NCBI GenBank assembly: GCA_028554645.1
Contig: JAQOOI010000073.1
Location: 434,001 to 498,000, forward strand
DNA length: 64,000 nucleotides
Source of the DNA: Omphalotus guepiniiformis
Taxonomy: Eukaryota > Basidiomycota > Agaricomycetes > Agaricales > Omphalotaceae
Reading direction: 5' to 3'
Translations under genes and position numbers: made by a program
The notes under the pieces: generated by a model
Told to the model about the DNA's origin: nothing
The model's input: only the letters and a program-made list of their open reading frames with translations
The model's database searches: none
Part shown: one piece after another, positions 1 through 11,796 of the stretch
Position numbering within the stretch: the first letter of the stretch is position 1
Layout: every line of letters begins with the position of its first letter

Positions 1-1275
1 GCACAGGTGTATTCGAATGACATACGAGCACGGATGGTAAGAGAATAGTGCATCCCAGTGGAAATTCCATTATAATTTTCAGGTCCCACAGTATGATATG
101 TCCACCCTTTGTGCTATCATATGACCCGCCTGATGTCACTGCACACATCCCATGTGCGGTGTTCTTTGAGTCCGTGTGAATGTATGTTCGAGTTTGTGGC
201 CCAAAGTTAACAGTCGTGCATGCGAAAACGCTTCTAGGGAAGTTGGGTTGTAGATCCGGTAGTTTCTCGTACAGCTCTTTGTTACGTTCGAAGTAATATT
301 GATAATTTTTGGGCGACCACGCTGCGTACGCTGCTGAGCAGGTAATTTAATCCTCATTGCCACCCTTCATTTATTTGCCCACTTACCGCTCTGAACTGCG
401 GCGATGTTTCGGAAGCACGGGCGATCCAACAGGTCGTGCATCATTGCCTGGTGCTCACCTCCCAGTCGCATCGGCCGTGGCTGACCTTTCCCATACGATA
501 TGCCGTATGCAAGAGCCGGAAATTCCCCTCGCTTGTGTTTCTTTTCTTTTGCATCAAAAGTCGTATCGGTTCGCGCCTGTTCTATAAGTTCAAATGCCGC
601 CTTTATATCCTCCTCATATTTCGGGTTTTTTAACTTTTTAACCCCTACAGAAATTAGCCGGTTTTGGCCATCTACAAGAGGCTTTGCTACTCTGCTGAGA
701 ATGTTAACTTGAGTTCACTTCCGGCCGTGACATGACACTTACTCTCTGTGCCACTGCACGTATTGAAATCCTTCCTTTGCGAAATACTCGGGAGGCCTCG
801 CCACCGTTCGCCCGTAAGGTTTCAAGTCAGTTCCCACATATGCTCCGTTCGCCATTGGTAGACTCTCTGACTCCAGCCCAGTCGCCGTTGGCGAGGCAGT
901 AGCTACTGCATTGGTGTAACCGTCAGCATGCCCCCTTTCTTCATACCGCTGTTGTCTTCGCTTTGCTCGCTTTCGATTGCTGTATTGCTGTTTGTTCGAC
1001 CCCTCATCACCTTTGCAGTTTGCTGCCCGTGACCCACCGTCGGTTCCAGGACTCTCCACTTCCCTGTCCAGCCGTTTCCTCTTCTCGCCGACGCGGCTTG
1101 TAGAGGCTTGACCATCTTGTTGCTGGACAAACTCCTCTAGCTCCTCGTCTAGCTCATTTTCCTCTCTGTCAAGCGCCTGCCTCATGAGCGCATTCGTATC
1201 AACGTTCGTGGAGATCCGAATGGGGTTGGATTCAGTCGCCCAGCTGGCGGAGCAAGGTACCACTGGCGTATACAA
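1..1275 (-). CDS. TET/JBP-like 2-oxoglutarate/Fe(II) dioxygenase, partial at window edge
   Basis: This is the 5' part of a spliced gene that runs off the left edge. Exons are about 1275-743, 694-387 and 333 to before 1, joined by two ~50 bp GT-AG introns that keep the frame open. The N-terminal exon is charged and low complexity (EELEEF stretch, KRKR patches). The last exon carries the double-stranded beta-helix core. HTD (about 174-166) gives the HxD iron ligands. A GGHIILWDL stretch follows, and then the distal histidine in VCHSNTP near the edge. This arrangement matches the basidiomycete TET/JBP family, whose members oxidise 5-methylcytosine and have expanded together with transposons in these fungi. 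The catalytic activity is inferred from the motif only. The ATG at 1275 is the furthest upstream; a start nearer 1185 is possible. No frame break is visible, so it may be functional. Confidence 0.7.
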
Positions 1276-2311
1276 AAGTCATATGCATGTGCTCTGGGTA
1301 CGATGTCATATTCTACTTACTCTCGGGAATTCTAAGTCAAACGGTGCACGCCTACTTTGCCACGCCTATGCAACACCACGGGACTAGGCAGAGAATTTGA
1401 TCCTTTGTTGTCCCCTAGTACTTTTGGTTAACCTTTTGATTCCTTTGCTAAACGCCCGGGCAGATGTGCAAATGCCTTGAAGCAATTCGCGTCTGGGCTT
1501 CAAACTCCGGGGTACACTGACAGCGTAGGTCTGTTTAGAGCTGTAGCGGGTTTGGACTTGCGTGCTCTGCAGTGTAGGTCCATAATTTGAACCATTCACA
1601 GCCAGCTTTGCATGCCTTCCTCCCACCATCTAGCTGCTTCAGGTTGCGGCTTGCGTGCTCTGCGGCGTAGGTCCATAATTTGAACCATTCGCTGCCAGCT
1701 TCGCAGTCCTTTCACCTGCACATGGACCTCGCGTTCCACGTTTCACACGTCCTTTAGACGCCAATTATCGTGTGCGCCTAACACCAGGCTCCCCGAATCT
1801 TTTGACGCGTGGCGCGTACTTGAACGCCCCCCTACGGCCTGCGGCGAGTTGTACTGGGGATTTCAAGGACCTACCTGATATTTTGTGAATTGTTCTTGCC
1901 CTCAGTGTATTGCGGTCGTCGATCGAGCTTCTTGACAGGCTTCGTATTGGAAGATGTGAGGGCCTGCCGTTGTTGGATGAGAAGCTGGCCGAGTACTTAC
2001 AGTGGCGGACATAGAATTGTGTCTTTTCGAGCCACATTGTCACGTGAGTTTTACACTTGTACGCAAACAAAGCCAATGTCTGTCACTTGCTTTTCAACCA
2101 CTTTTGATCCTCTGTTTGTTGTCTCACCGTCTCAATGTCGCGGTTCATGGCAATCCTTGCTTGGGTCATTGCCTTCCGTAGTGGTGAGTTGCGCACGCTT
2201 CTGCTTAGAACATCGGCTTACGTTGTATTTTTTCGCCGCGGGCAGATACATGCTTTGCTGCTTGCTTCAACGAACCTGTTAGTCTTACGTCTCTCTCTGT
2301 CAGTTTTGATG
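1276..2311. other. Intergenic stretch with a short direct duplication
   Basis: I recognise no gene here. A ~55 bp segment at 1557-1611 is repeated with a few changes at 1650-1704. The stretch from about 2050 to 2311 precedes element A and is continuous, once A is removed, with the Helitron reading frame that resumes at 23190. It is therefore probably the Helitron leader. The exact Helitron 5' end (expected to begin TC) could not be fixed. Confidence 0.4.
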
Positions 2312-2318
2312 GTATGTT

Positions 2319-3012
2319 ATGCTGTTCAAAAGTGTCAAAAAATAATTTACACAAAATATGTGTCACCTCTATTCAAGACATGTTTCTGTGTGTAACCTAC
2401 TTTCTATCTTGGCTGCACACATGCAACACAGAGATGTATGTGTGTGCACACAACACAAATATATGTGTGTGTGCGCGCGCGCAATGTAAAAAATGTGTGT
2501 GCACAACACACACAACATGAAAAATGTGTGCGCACAACACACACAACATGAAAAATGTGTGCGCACAACACACACAACATGGGTTCACAACACACACAAC
2601 ATGGATGTATCACAAATAGCTTTAACCTATGGATAGACACACATTTCTAACAACAAAGCAATATTCTGATCAATGCAGCAATGCATATAAACATAGCCAG
2701 AGAGATAAACCATTAGGATGAGGTATCATAGGCTAGAGTGAGCAATGATTGTAGTAATGCGTATGAACATGACTAGAGAGTTAAACTATTAGGATGAGGT
2801 ATCATAGGCTAGAGTGAGCAATGATTGTAGTAATGCGTATAAACATGACTAGAGAGATAAACTATTAGGATGAGGTATCATAGGCCAGAGTGAGCAATGA
2901 TTGTAGTAATGCGTATAAACATAACTAGAGAGATAAACTATTAGGATGAGGTATCATAGGCTAGAGTGAGCAATGATTGTACTAATGAGTGTGAACATAA
3001 TTAGACTGAAAA
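2319..3012. repeat. Left terminal inverted repeat of element A with satellite arrays
   Basis: The outer ~35 bp are followed by a unique ~90 bp. Next comes an array of ~30-bp units built on ACACACAACATGAAAAATGT (about 2440-2605), then four ~73-bp units containing GATGAGGTATCATAGGC (about 2690-2995). The same blocks appear in reverse order and orientation at 11797-12549 and 23107-23189, so the repeat is roughly 0.7 kb. Reading frames through the array are by-products of the repeat. Confidence 0.85.
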
Positions 3013-3016
3013 GCTT

Positions 3017-4181
3017 TTAAGATGAAGTATTCTCCAAAGCCAGCAGACGATTAGCAACAAGAGTGATAATCTGTGAATGAAAAGACCTTGCTCTAAGGCT
3101 AACGTCCTGGATAAATTCCACTCTGCATTCAGGATGCATCTTAGAGAATAGTGTATTCTCTAGCACCATTTCAAAATCATGCAAAGAAAAGGAACCACCT
3201 GGTTGACTTGTCCTGTGCTGTACCCGTGATCTCACACTGCGCCATGAGCTCTTGATAGCCTGAAGGCAAATCTCATGGTCCATGCAGTCAGATACCTTCC
3301 ACTCATCTGCTGTACCTCTCGGAGCATTCGAAAGTAGTTCGTGAACAGTCTGCTCCATCAAGCGACTCCCTCGAAGAAGAATTAAGATATATCCAGGTTT
3401 CTGAATAAGTGCTAGACATGACTTGAGTCTATCTTTCTGAACCACACAAACACAGATATAATATTCTCACCTGCTTGCTCATCTGAAAGCTGAAGTTTTC
3501 CAGTATAATAGAAATCTCGAAGTGCAGAGGATATCCAATCTAGCTGGTTGTACGAGATGCCGAGAACTAATTTTTGACAAGTAGGGATTGTGTAGCAATG
3601 CGTGATCCTTTTCACCGCATATTGAAAGCCTGGCTCATATTGATATCGGCTGCAAATCTTGAGAAAAGCGATAAGTGTCTCGACAGGAGGTACCCTGTTG
3701 TGGCGGTCTAGATGCATCTCCCTAGTAAAGACACTAAGCAGGCTTGCAACGAGAGTATGAGTATCTACGTACACGTCATAAATGTGCTGTATCAATGCTT
3801 CAAACTCGGCCGATGGAACACCATGTATCTTGATAGGATTTTCAATGGACCCCTCAGCCACAGTGCCAACAGGTTGAACTTCGCCAAATGATAACATGTC
3901 TGCAATAACAGGAATTCGGGCCAACAGAGACTTATGTACATTGTACTGAATGTCACCACACTAATGACAATGGGTCAATGAGTCAATCTTTGGCAAGTAG
4001 TCATGATACGTACTTCAAATGAAATATTACCATCTGAAAAGAAATATTTCTCGTGCTGTTTGACCTGCGAGAGTGGCCGAGTAGGTCCCAAGTCTGATGC
4101 TGTAGAATGACCAAGTTGGAGCATGCTCGCAACTTCAGCAGCTGAGTCCTCTTGCAGCATTGGAGTTGAATTACTGCTCAT
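3017..4181 (-). CDS. BTB/POZ-domain protein of element A
   Basis: A spliced gene on the minus strand, start 4181 and stop 3017. A low-complexity N-terminus of about 45 residues leads to the BTB core. Its signature is KYFFSDGNISFE, an intron, then YNVHKSLLARIPVIADML, and the core ends near LIQHIYD. The C-terminal half is helical with conserved RITH and LDWISSAL motifs shared with the homologue in element B. Three to four ~50 bp introns are apparent, for example after SDGNISFE and after SDEQAG. Agaricomycetes have many BTB proteins of this form, which act as protein-protein adaptors. Its role in the transposon is unknown. The stop abuts the terminal repeat, and the gene is divergent from the transposase with 141 bp between start codons. 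Conservation in both A and B argues that it is an element gene rather than captured cargo. Confidence 0.75.
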
Positions 4182-4322
4182 TATCTAGTAAGGTGTAAAG
4201 CAAGTATAAAGCTTGAGAGGAACGAGTGAACTGAATGAAATGAGGAAGAGAAGATTCTGAACAGTTTAGAACTCAGTAGACGATGTTGGACTTGATTGAC
4301 CGTGACGTGTTTGTTCACATCG
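4182..4322. promoter_or_regulatory. Shared divergent promoter region, element A
   Basis: The BTB start (4181, minus) and the transposase start (4323, plus) are 141 bp apart. The same arrangement with about 136 bp is kept in element B. A short bidirectional promoter is inferred from geometry; no specific element was identified. Confidence 0.45.
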
Positions 4323-6364
4323 ATGACAGTCGACTTCCCCCCTCTTCCTGACTTTGCCTCATCATCGAACTACAAGGAAACTGATTGGTCACCAAATGTG
4401 TATGAAGCGTATGAGAAATTGAGAGCACGATACAAAAGTGCATCTAGTATCTTAATCCAAGAGGCTGATCCACTACGTCTTCAGGTTCAGCTAGAAATTC
4501 TCATTGAGGAGCTACCGCTAGTAGAAGCATTGGAGGACAGTGCAGAGAATGAACACCTTCCATACGAGTGGATTTTAAAAGTGGCGGAGGTGTATGCAAA
4601 TCTCATAAAGACCATAACTGAGGCACAATCCAGTGCGAAGGACAGGTGTGTGCTCAAGTTCAACTGTATCTTATCTTGTACCAACATCTGAACTGCAGGG
4701 ATGAGACAAATATCTACTACGAAAATCTGGTTTCACTCCGTCATACAGGCAAACAAGGCCGCCCTCGCAAAGAAATCAACGCTAGATTTATGAAACAGAT
4801 TGTTCTACCAAAATACAACTTTAGGTTTACAGCCGTCACCTCGTCTCTAAAATTATGTCGGAACACACTCAAAGCTCGGATGAGAGAAGCAAATATCAGC
4901 TACAAGCACTCCTCTATCTCAGATGCAGAACTGGATGCTATCGTACGAACTTATCGACAAACCAAAATTGGATCTGGCATTCGCTACTTGACAGGCCACC
5001 TTCGAAATGTCCTCCAACTCAAAATCCCTCGCTATCGTGTCTATCGTGCTGTGAAGCGGGTTGATAAAGTGGGTAGCATTCTGAGGGGCCGGAAGGGTAT
5101 ACGTCGTCGACCATATAGTGTTAAGCGTCCAAATGCTCTATGGCATGTTGACGGACACCATAAGTTGATCTTGTGGGGTATCGTGATCCATGGAATTGTA
5201 GATGGATTCGACCGTTTCGTATGTGGTTCTCTCTTCACATTTCCAGTGTATTTCTCTATTAATTTGGAACCTTGCAGATCACTGCAATGCGAGCTAGCAA
5301 CAACAATAGAGCTTCAACAGTATTACATCTACTCCAAGACGCAGAGAAAAAGCATGGAGAACCATCGAGAATGCGGGGTGATCGAGGGAAGGAGAACAAG
5401 GGTATTGCACTCTCCATGATTGCACGAAGAGGTTTGAATAGAGGTTCATTCATCTGGGGACCGTGAGTCACTGTAAATTCCATACTTTGTTTTCGACTCA
5501 ACGTCTTTGTCCTAGGTCTACTCATAACACTCGGATTGAGCGTCTATGGGTGGAAGCAGGTACTCAATTCGTGCGACGATGGAGAGCCTTTTTTTTTCGC
5601 CTCGAAGCATTACACGGCCTGGACCGATCAAACCCTCATCACCTTTGGCTCTTGCATGAACTATTTCTAGCGACAATTAACGACGACTGTCAAGAGTTTG
5701 TCTTGGAATGGAACGCGCATCCCATCTCTGGGGAAGGGCATGATCGAAGTCCTGAGGTGCGTGTACAATTAATCTACTCTCAATTTCATACTCATCTTCC
5801 CTTCAGGAAATGCGGTTGCTCGGAAAGCTCAACCAAGGCATATACATCCCTGACGAATGTGAAGGCCTATGTCCAGAGGAGATTGAGAAACGCTACGGTC
5901 TTCTTGGCAGCCCTCTAGTCAACCCAGTAAATCACACTGGCGCCGGATATCTGTCTGACGAAGAGATTGATGACCTTCCCAACCTCGATGAAGATGGTGA
6001 TTCAGATCATGCAGAACCCGATTCATGGGAGGATATGCCTACTGGGTATGATAACCAGTTCATTGAAGCTGTCAACACCCCTCCCCATCGAAATCCCTTC
6101 AAAAACAGGCCAGATTTGGAACGAGTTTTTCGAGAAGCGCTGGCGAGAGCTAACGATGAAGGCATTATTCCTTCAGGTTATGGCATCTTACCAGAAGAAT
6201 GGGAGACGAATGTATATCTACCATATGAAGTCCTTCGTACAGGGAAGCGGGCAGGGAAGGAGCTTCGTGTCGAACTCCCAGATGCTATTTGGCGGCCCCG
6301 AGCTCAGCTATGGGCTCGAGCTCTGGATGTCTGTCTTCACTTGGAAGCTGCCCTTACAGGCTGA
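4323..6364 (+). CDS. DDE integrase-like transposase of element A
   Basis: Five exons joined by ~50-60 bp introns; about 600 residues. The ATG at 4323 (MTVDFPPLPDF) aligns with the start of the element B homologue, so it is preferred over 4296. The N-terminal region is helical, followed by a basic GRPRKE stretch and a helix-turn-helix-like KLCRNTLKARM segment. The catalytic core has D in WHVDGHHKLILWGIVIHG (codon near 5150), D in RGDRGKEN (near 5379) and E in NTRIERLW (near 5539). This is the rve/retroviral-integrase fold found in eukaryotic 'integrase core domain' proteins. The C-terminus is acidic, then ends with a conserved IIPSGYGILPEEW and RELWAR-like block. It presumably cuts and joins the TATGCTGTT termini, giving the 7-bp duplications seen. 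No frame break was found, so the element is potentially autonomous. Confidence 0.8.
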
Positions 6365-7235
6365 ACTATATTTTGCTATACTACTCTAGTTGTATACAAA
6401 TCAAATATTACATCCTGACACCTAAAAACTTGAACACGAATACGTGTCATTTGCAGTGCATCAAGGTTCCACGTGTGCGTACTATCTCTCTCTCCATCGA
6501 CGATGACCTCGTATGTTGTGCAAGCCAAATCAAACTTCGACTCTCTTCTCATATAGAAAACACGCACCTTCAAGAAAAGACTCCATCAGGAATCCATCGA
6601 GCAACGTTCTCGCGGCCTTTTGCCTGCTCAACATCTGTACAGGAATTCTTCAATTGAAACCAAGCACAAAGCCTGCTACGATGGTACGGAAAGGAGGCGG
6701 TAGAATGAGGGGCTGTTGAGGATTGTATCTTTCTCGTTGGATGATTCATTACCCCTTTCTCCTTCGCTTGCTTTCGTATCGCTTTCTTATCACTAATGTC
6801 CCTCTCTTCACAGCTACGATTCATGCAGCGTTGGCACCTTCCTCAATTAAACCCTCAAATACGGTTCAATGTTCAGGTCCCGCTATTTGGACATGGGAAT
6901 ACGAATATATCGAATTATGGCCGTAGCCTCCGAGAGGAAGATGGTATGACAGGGGATATAAGTGATACAGGTATAAATTAGGCATACGAAAGGTCGTGAC
7001 TCTCACTCAACTAAAACATAGTCATGCATACGGTAATGGAATTGGAGGAATATAGTTTCGATGTTTCGAGCGCGAAACTGGAATGCGTCCTCCACGGAAG
7101 TGTGTCGATCAAAGCAGCGAGATATTCCAAAGTCGGCGAGTCTCTCGAAGGCATAAGATGCATAATGCTTAAACATAGCACATGGACAAACGCAAGTATA
7201 TATGTATGCATGTGAGAGCAGCATGTCCAAAGCAG
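6365..7235. other. Element A cargo zone, no recognised gene
   Basis: The sequence lies between the transposase stop and the ribosomal protein pseudogene. Short open frames occur on both strands but none shows a recognisable domain or consistent splicing. It has no counterpart in element B, as expected for independently acquired cargo. Confidence 0.4.
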
Positions 7236-8785
7236 TTACTCCTCATCGTCGTCGGCCTCCTCGCCGCCACCTGCGTGGAACTTCTCGATTCTGCTGCCAA
7301 TTTTCGCCTTGCGCTCAGCAAGGGTGAATCTCGGGGTAAACTCCCTTTCCGCCTTCCAGTCCTTGGCATTCTCGGTGGGCTTGAAGGTAGAGTCTTCCCG
7401 AATATGCATTCGTAATATGCGGAGAACTGCTTCTTGAACCTGATAGACAAATAAGAAGATATAGGAAGTTGATTGATACAAGCGTACCGTTCGTCATCCT
7501 ACAGACATCCCGCGCGGGTGGCGTTGATGGGAAATTGAAGAGAATAAGACACCGTGCTGGCTGGGACCTTCGAACGCAGGGGATTGAGCTAAAAGAATTG
7601 GTTTGTTAACTTCAATGAAAGATACGAGGAGGTAGTATAACACACACCATAATTCCAATACTGCGACGACGAATGGTGATAGGATCGTACAGGATATGTC
7701 TGGCCAGGGTAATCCATAGAAATCCGCGTAAAAAGCAAAGATGGAATCGTCTCGAGGGTGAGTGTGCATGACCAAGTTTATAAGGAAGATGAGAAGAACA
7801 AAGGACCCGTTCCTTATATATGGCTATAGAAAATAATGAATGATGGATCTGGATGAGGAACGGAGTCTTTAAGTCGGACAAAAACTTACCGTTTAATGAA
7901 CGAAATGAAACGACAACGAGTCGTCTCTCGACAACAACAGTACTCTAGGTTTTGATGGGGCTGAAATCTGTGTACGTCCATGGACGTTATAAGACTTGTC
8001 GGTAAGCAGCAAGCCTCCTCCTCTAAGGACTCCATGTACTCAGCAACGTGAACACTGAAGATATACTTTTTCAGCACTTCAGCTCCAGCTCCTTGTTTTC
8101 AGGGTCATAACCGGGAAAATGCTTCTCTGAGTGAGGAATGAAGATACCACCATCAGATGCACCCTTCATCACACCAAACACGCGGGAACCGGTCAAAGTA
8201 CGCTTGAGACCAACGTCGAGGAAGCAGGGCGTCCTCTTCGTCAAGCGCCTCAGTGAGAGTGAAGTCGCCATCGGGTTCTGTGACACCCTCGTACTTGTCG
8301 GCAAGACCCAGTTTCGTTGATGCACGGCGAGCACAGAGAAGACCGGTTGCGTAAGCTGAAAGAGCCAGTCAAGACATATATATTAAGAATGGTACATATC
8401 AATTACGCACCAGCTGTCCAATTAGTAGGGCCGTGGTTGATGCAATACCAAGGCAATTCCTTTGAGTGAGCGGCACATAGGACAAAGTCACCCTGAAGAC
8501 GGGCGTAGACAATCTGGACGAAGATGTCTTTGTTGGTGAAGCGCACGACAAGACGGTGTTTGGATGAGTTACTAAAGGAGAATGCCATGGATGACGAAAT
8601 GAGGTGCTTGTTCTTGGCCTGGGTGGTCAGTCGCTTACGGGCATAGTCTGGAAAGAACCTCGACAGAAGTACATGACAGTAGAAACATAAGACTTACAAT
8701 CGGTTTTGCCCTCTCTTCGTCTACGGTACTTGACCTGGAATCGAGAGAAGTAGGCATCTGAATTGACCTTTTTGACGAACGACAT
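7236..8785 (-). pseudogene. Captured ribosomal protein L5 (uL18) pseudogene
   Basis: A degenerate, intron-containing copy of the 60S ribosomal protein L5 gene. The start is at 8785 (MSFVKKVNSDAYFSRFQ). Exon 1 ends at 8698, exon 2 covers 8647-8411 and exon 3 starts at 8355. Clear family blocks are [48 protein letters not shown] and the C-terminus FKPTE followed by RKAKIGSRIEKF and an acidic tail. The frame is broken after TEALDEEDA, again near KYIFSVHVAEYMESLEEE, and the stretch down to about 7480 is rearranged. Retained introns mean it was taken up as DNA, not through an mRNA copy. It lies wholly inside element A, between two element genes, and has no equivalent in element B. A functional product is very unlikely. 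Confidence 0.85.
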
Positions 8786-8889
8786 CTGAAGGAGCAGTCA
8801 TATTCTCGCACTATCTGAGCACCTCAATTCTACGAACCTTCTGCTTCGTCCTCCGATTCCGATATATTCGTGAATTTCTCGGTCTTGAT

Positions 8890-8980
8890 GTGATGTACGA
8901 GTATGATCTATTCGCCGTTATCAATCATGAAGGTCAGATGAACAACGGGCACTACACCAACTTTGCTGCAGTTGTTCAAA
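8890..8980 (+). pseudogene. Ubiquitin carboxyl-terminal hydrolase fragment
   Basis: About 28 codons encode YDLFAVINHEGQMNNGHYTNFA. This is the catalytic-histidine box of USP-type deubiquitinases (NHxG then GHYT), closest in form to the Ubp8 type. The similarity stops abruptly after NFA. Only this one box is visible, so it is a captured exon fragment, not a gene. It lies about 100 bp from the 5' end of the L5 pseudogene and is transcribed in the opposite direction, so both may have come from one host locus or from separate captures. Confidence 0.65.
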
Positions 8981-10199
8981 GACATGACAATATTGCTTGC
9001 GATAGGTGTCGGTTGGGAGTAAGAAATTCTCGAAGACTGTTGGCTGACGACCGGTCAGTTGAAGGGCCGGTCATCACATGATTCCGAAACCTTGAATCCG
9101 TCAGAATCCGTCCTTCCAGTTTTCTTCCTCGCAACGCTCTGTCAACTTGAATGCAAATATCGTCGAATCATTCGTACGAAGCCGGGAATTAGTGAGTTTC
9201 AGAGATTCTTTAACAGTAGTAGATGTTCAGGCATGTCTGATTTTACGCCAATTCAGGATGACTGTGACAGTTTGATGGTTGCCGCCCGACTCGAGAATTG
9301 TCCTCACTGTTTCTCTGAACCTAAAGCAAGACCTTCGAGATTTACACCCCGGATACTTTCGAGATGCGAACGAGTTCGCTGTGGATACAACTAGATGGAC
9401 AACCTTTCTTTATCGTTGGCATGTTTTCGGAACTAGAGGTCTGGAAATCGAATCTAACTTATATATATTCTATTAACGAGGACATGTAGGATGTGCAAGC
9501 TTATTTGGCTCTAGGCAAACAACTTTGATGGCTATCAACTCCGTATCACGAACCTTCTGCGCGTTCGTCAACTATGCAGGCCTCCTTGTGTTCCAACACG
9601 CTGGGATTAGCAACTTCGACGGGATCTGCGAGTTTTGAATCAGCAGATGGGAGACGTTGGCTATATCAAGCAAGGGTAGGTTTGTTCGACTCAGAGGATC
9701 CTGAAGATATCCAAAGGGGCAATCTTGGCTAGAAGGAACAACATTACGGACACGAAGGTGTGTGCTGCATTTTTTTTTGAAGAAATGTGAGTCACATTCT
9801 TCAAGCAGGGTATCGTCTTCCCACCCGCGTCGCCGTTGTCAGCGACTGCTGAATAAAGTTGATGCATGAGACATTGGGACAGTCCTGAGATGACTGCTGC
9901 AAAGCTTCTCACTGTTGATGTATCGTTGGATCTCCCGTAACTGCGAGTGCAAGTATTCTTACATATATATATATAATGTATTCCAGTGTATGTTCCTCTC
10001 GGGACGAAGCTCAGAAATAAGAGGTAAACATATGTTGAACATGCTCAACGCAACACGTAAATCACGATCGGAAAGTTCACTGGCCTCGTTGTCAGACGAT
10101 TCTCTCTTATATCTAGCTCTCAGGCTCTCACTCTCTTTCGCTTTCTCTCCTGCATTACACGTTCCTTTCTAATCTTCATTTTCCGTTTTTCAGCTAAAG
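8981..10199. other. Element A cargo zone, no recognised gene
   Basis: Short open frames on both strands; none has a family signature I recognise. The stretch just before 10200 (CT-rich, ending TTTCAGCTAAAG before ATG) is the probable promoter and leader of the Cys/His gene. Confidence 0.35.
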
Positions 10200-11796
10200 A
10201 TGGGCAGGTATCAATCCAGCTCTCCTGCTCCTCGTACTGCCTCTCGTCCTTGCGAATTCATCCTCTCTCCACCTGGCAGCAAATTCCACACAGTCTGCAG
10301 CTGTCCTTCTTTCAACGGAGATGATGACAAGGATAATTGCCTTGATTGTTCTCATCCTGGTTCCCAGCATGCTCGCGCCACACTGGAAGATCCTATTGAT
10401 GTCCCAGAAGCCACAGTTTCGAAATTTGTTGCTTCTTCCAAGAAGAAGAAGACTGTTGCCGACATTGTTAGAGAGTCATTAGCTACTAAGGCGCCTAACA
10501 CTCTGAGCAAATTCGATGCTGCTGATAAGGAGGCTAATAGCGGTCTATTCGCAAAGTCGAAGAAGAGTGGCAAGTGCGTGATATTTTCCTCTTCTGCTTC
10601 CTTATTGAAAACTATGAACTTACTTGGCTGTCACGGTAGGGCTCAGTCTAAATCTAAAGATTCTAAACATCGAGAGACTTCAAACAATTGGCCGAAGATT
10701 GCTGGCATCATTCTCAATCCCTGGGGCACACGAAAAAATGTGAGTAGCTGTGATATCTGTCGATTTCGTACAATTTGAAAAATGCCTGAACCCATTCTCT
10801 ATCTCTAGGAGAGGACAGGCATTTCGAAGCTCATTAGCTCGACTCCGGCACATCCTTCTTCGACCCTTAGTAACTATAAGAGTTTAGGACTTGTCTATGT
10901 GCAAGCGGGTGGTTTTCCTTTCAATACAGAAATGTCGCATGAGGAATTGTCAACTTGGCTTCGTGAACGCTTACCCGTTATGGCCCATCTCTACCGTAAG
11001 CTTAAAGGGAAAGATGGAAGTGCGCCATGGGGAGTCTGTGACTTCAGAGATCGAACACTGACTTTGTCAGTTGAAGACGAGCCAGATGCTGAGACGTTGT
11101 ATGACAAGAAGAGTGGCCGAAGTGCAAAGTCACAATATATATATATTGGTGAGTATTCATCAAAACATTTATTAATTTCTGACCCTTTCTATTCTACAGC
11201 CTCTCGCATGGCAATTCCGAAGGACAAGATCATGCAATATTCCGGAAAGGATGAGTCGGCTTTCAAGCGCAATTTGAATGCTTTGCTTATTGCGGAAAAT
11301 CGACGTGATGGTGAGCCTTTTCCATTTTTGGATTTTCAATTTAATTAATTGTATTTCAGAAATTTCCGAAGATGATAGTGGGGACGATGATGAAGATGAC
11401 GACGAGTCTGATGGCCCTTATTTGAAGAAGTCAGATGAAGAATATAAGCCCCAGAAGCGCAAATATGAAGTGATTGCATCTGATTCAGACTCAGAAGGCA
11501 AGTGGATTTAACAGGATTTTATGGGGTTTATCTCATGGTTCAACAGGGTCACCTGTTCCGAAAAGAAAGTCAACCCGTTTGGCAGACATGACAACCCCTC
11601 GCAATAGCCAAGCAGGTAATGTCTTACATAAATGTGATATTGTGTTGGCTGAATGTTGTTACTAGCTCATACTCATGTTGTTGACCTCTCTATGCTTGAC
11701 TCTGATGCTGATATGGAAGATGATGGCTCTGTCTATACTACACCTGATCCATGGGACAAGAATAGGGTATTTGTCCTTGATCAAAATACTTTTTAG
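10200..11796 (+). CDS. Cys/His-rich accessory protein of element A
   Basis: A spliced gene from ATG 10200 to TAG 11796 with about six exons. The N-terminus carries a likely zinc site: CSCPSFNGDDDKDNCLDCSHPGSQH (about residues 39-63) holds CxC, CxxC and two histidines. A KKKKTVADIVRESL segment follows, then (after introns) the conserved IILNPWG block and a globular part with LSTWLRERLPVM, SAPWGVC and LTLSVEDEPDAETLYDKK. A later acidic, nuclear-type tail (DDSGDDDEDDDESD, PKRKS) ends with DPWDKNRVFVLDQNTF. The homologue in element B keeps all of these blocks, including the PDPW-KNRVFVLD end. No known family is recognised. DNA or chromatin binding is a guess from the zinc-like motif and basic/acidic tail. 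The stop lies at the inner edge of the right terminal repeat. Confidence 0.65.

Noticed and set aside
2369..2640. Open frames rich in Cys, Val and His in the terminal repeat of element A (again at 12291-12584)
   Set aside because: They are translations of the CA-rich 30-bp satellite in several frames and strands, present at both ends; not genes.
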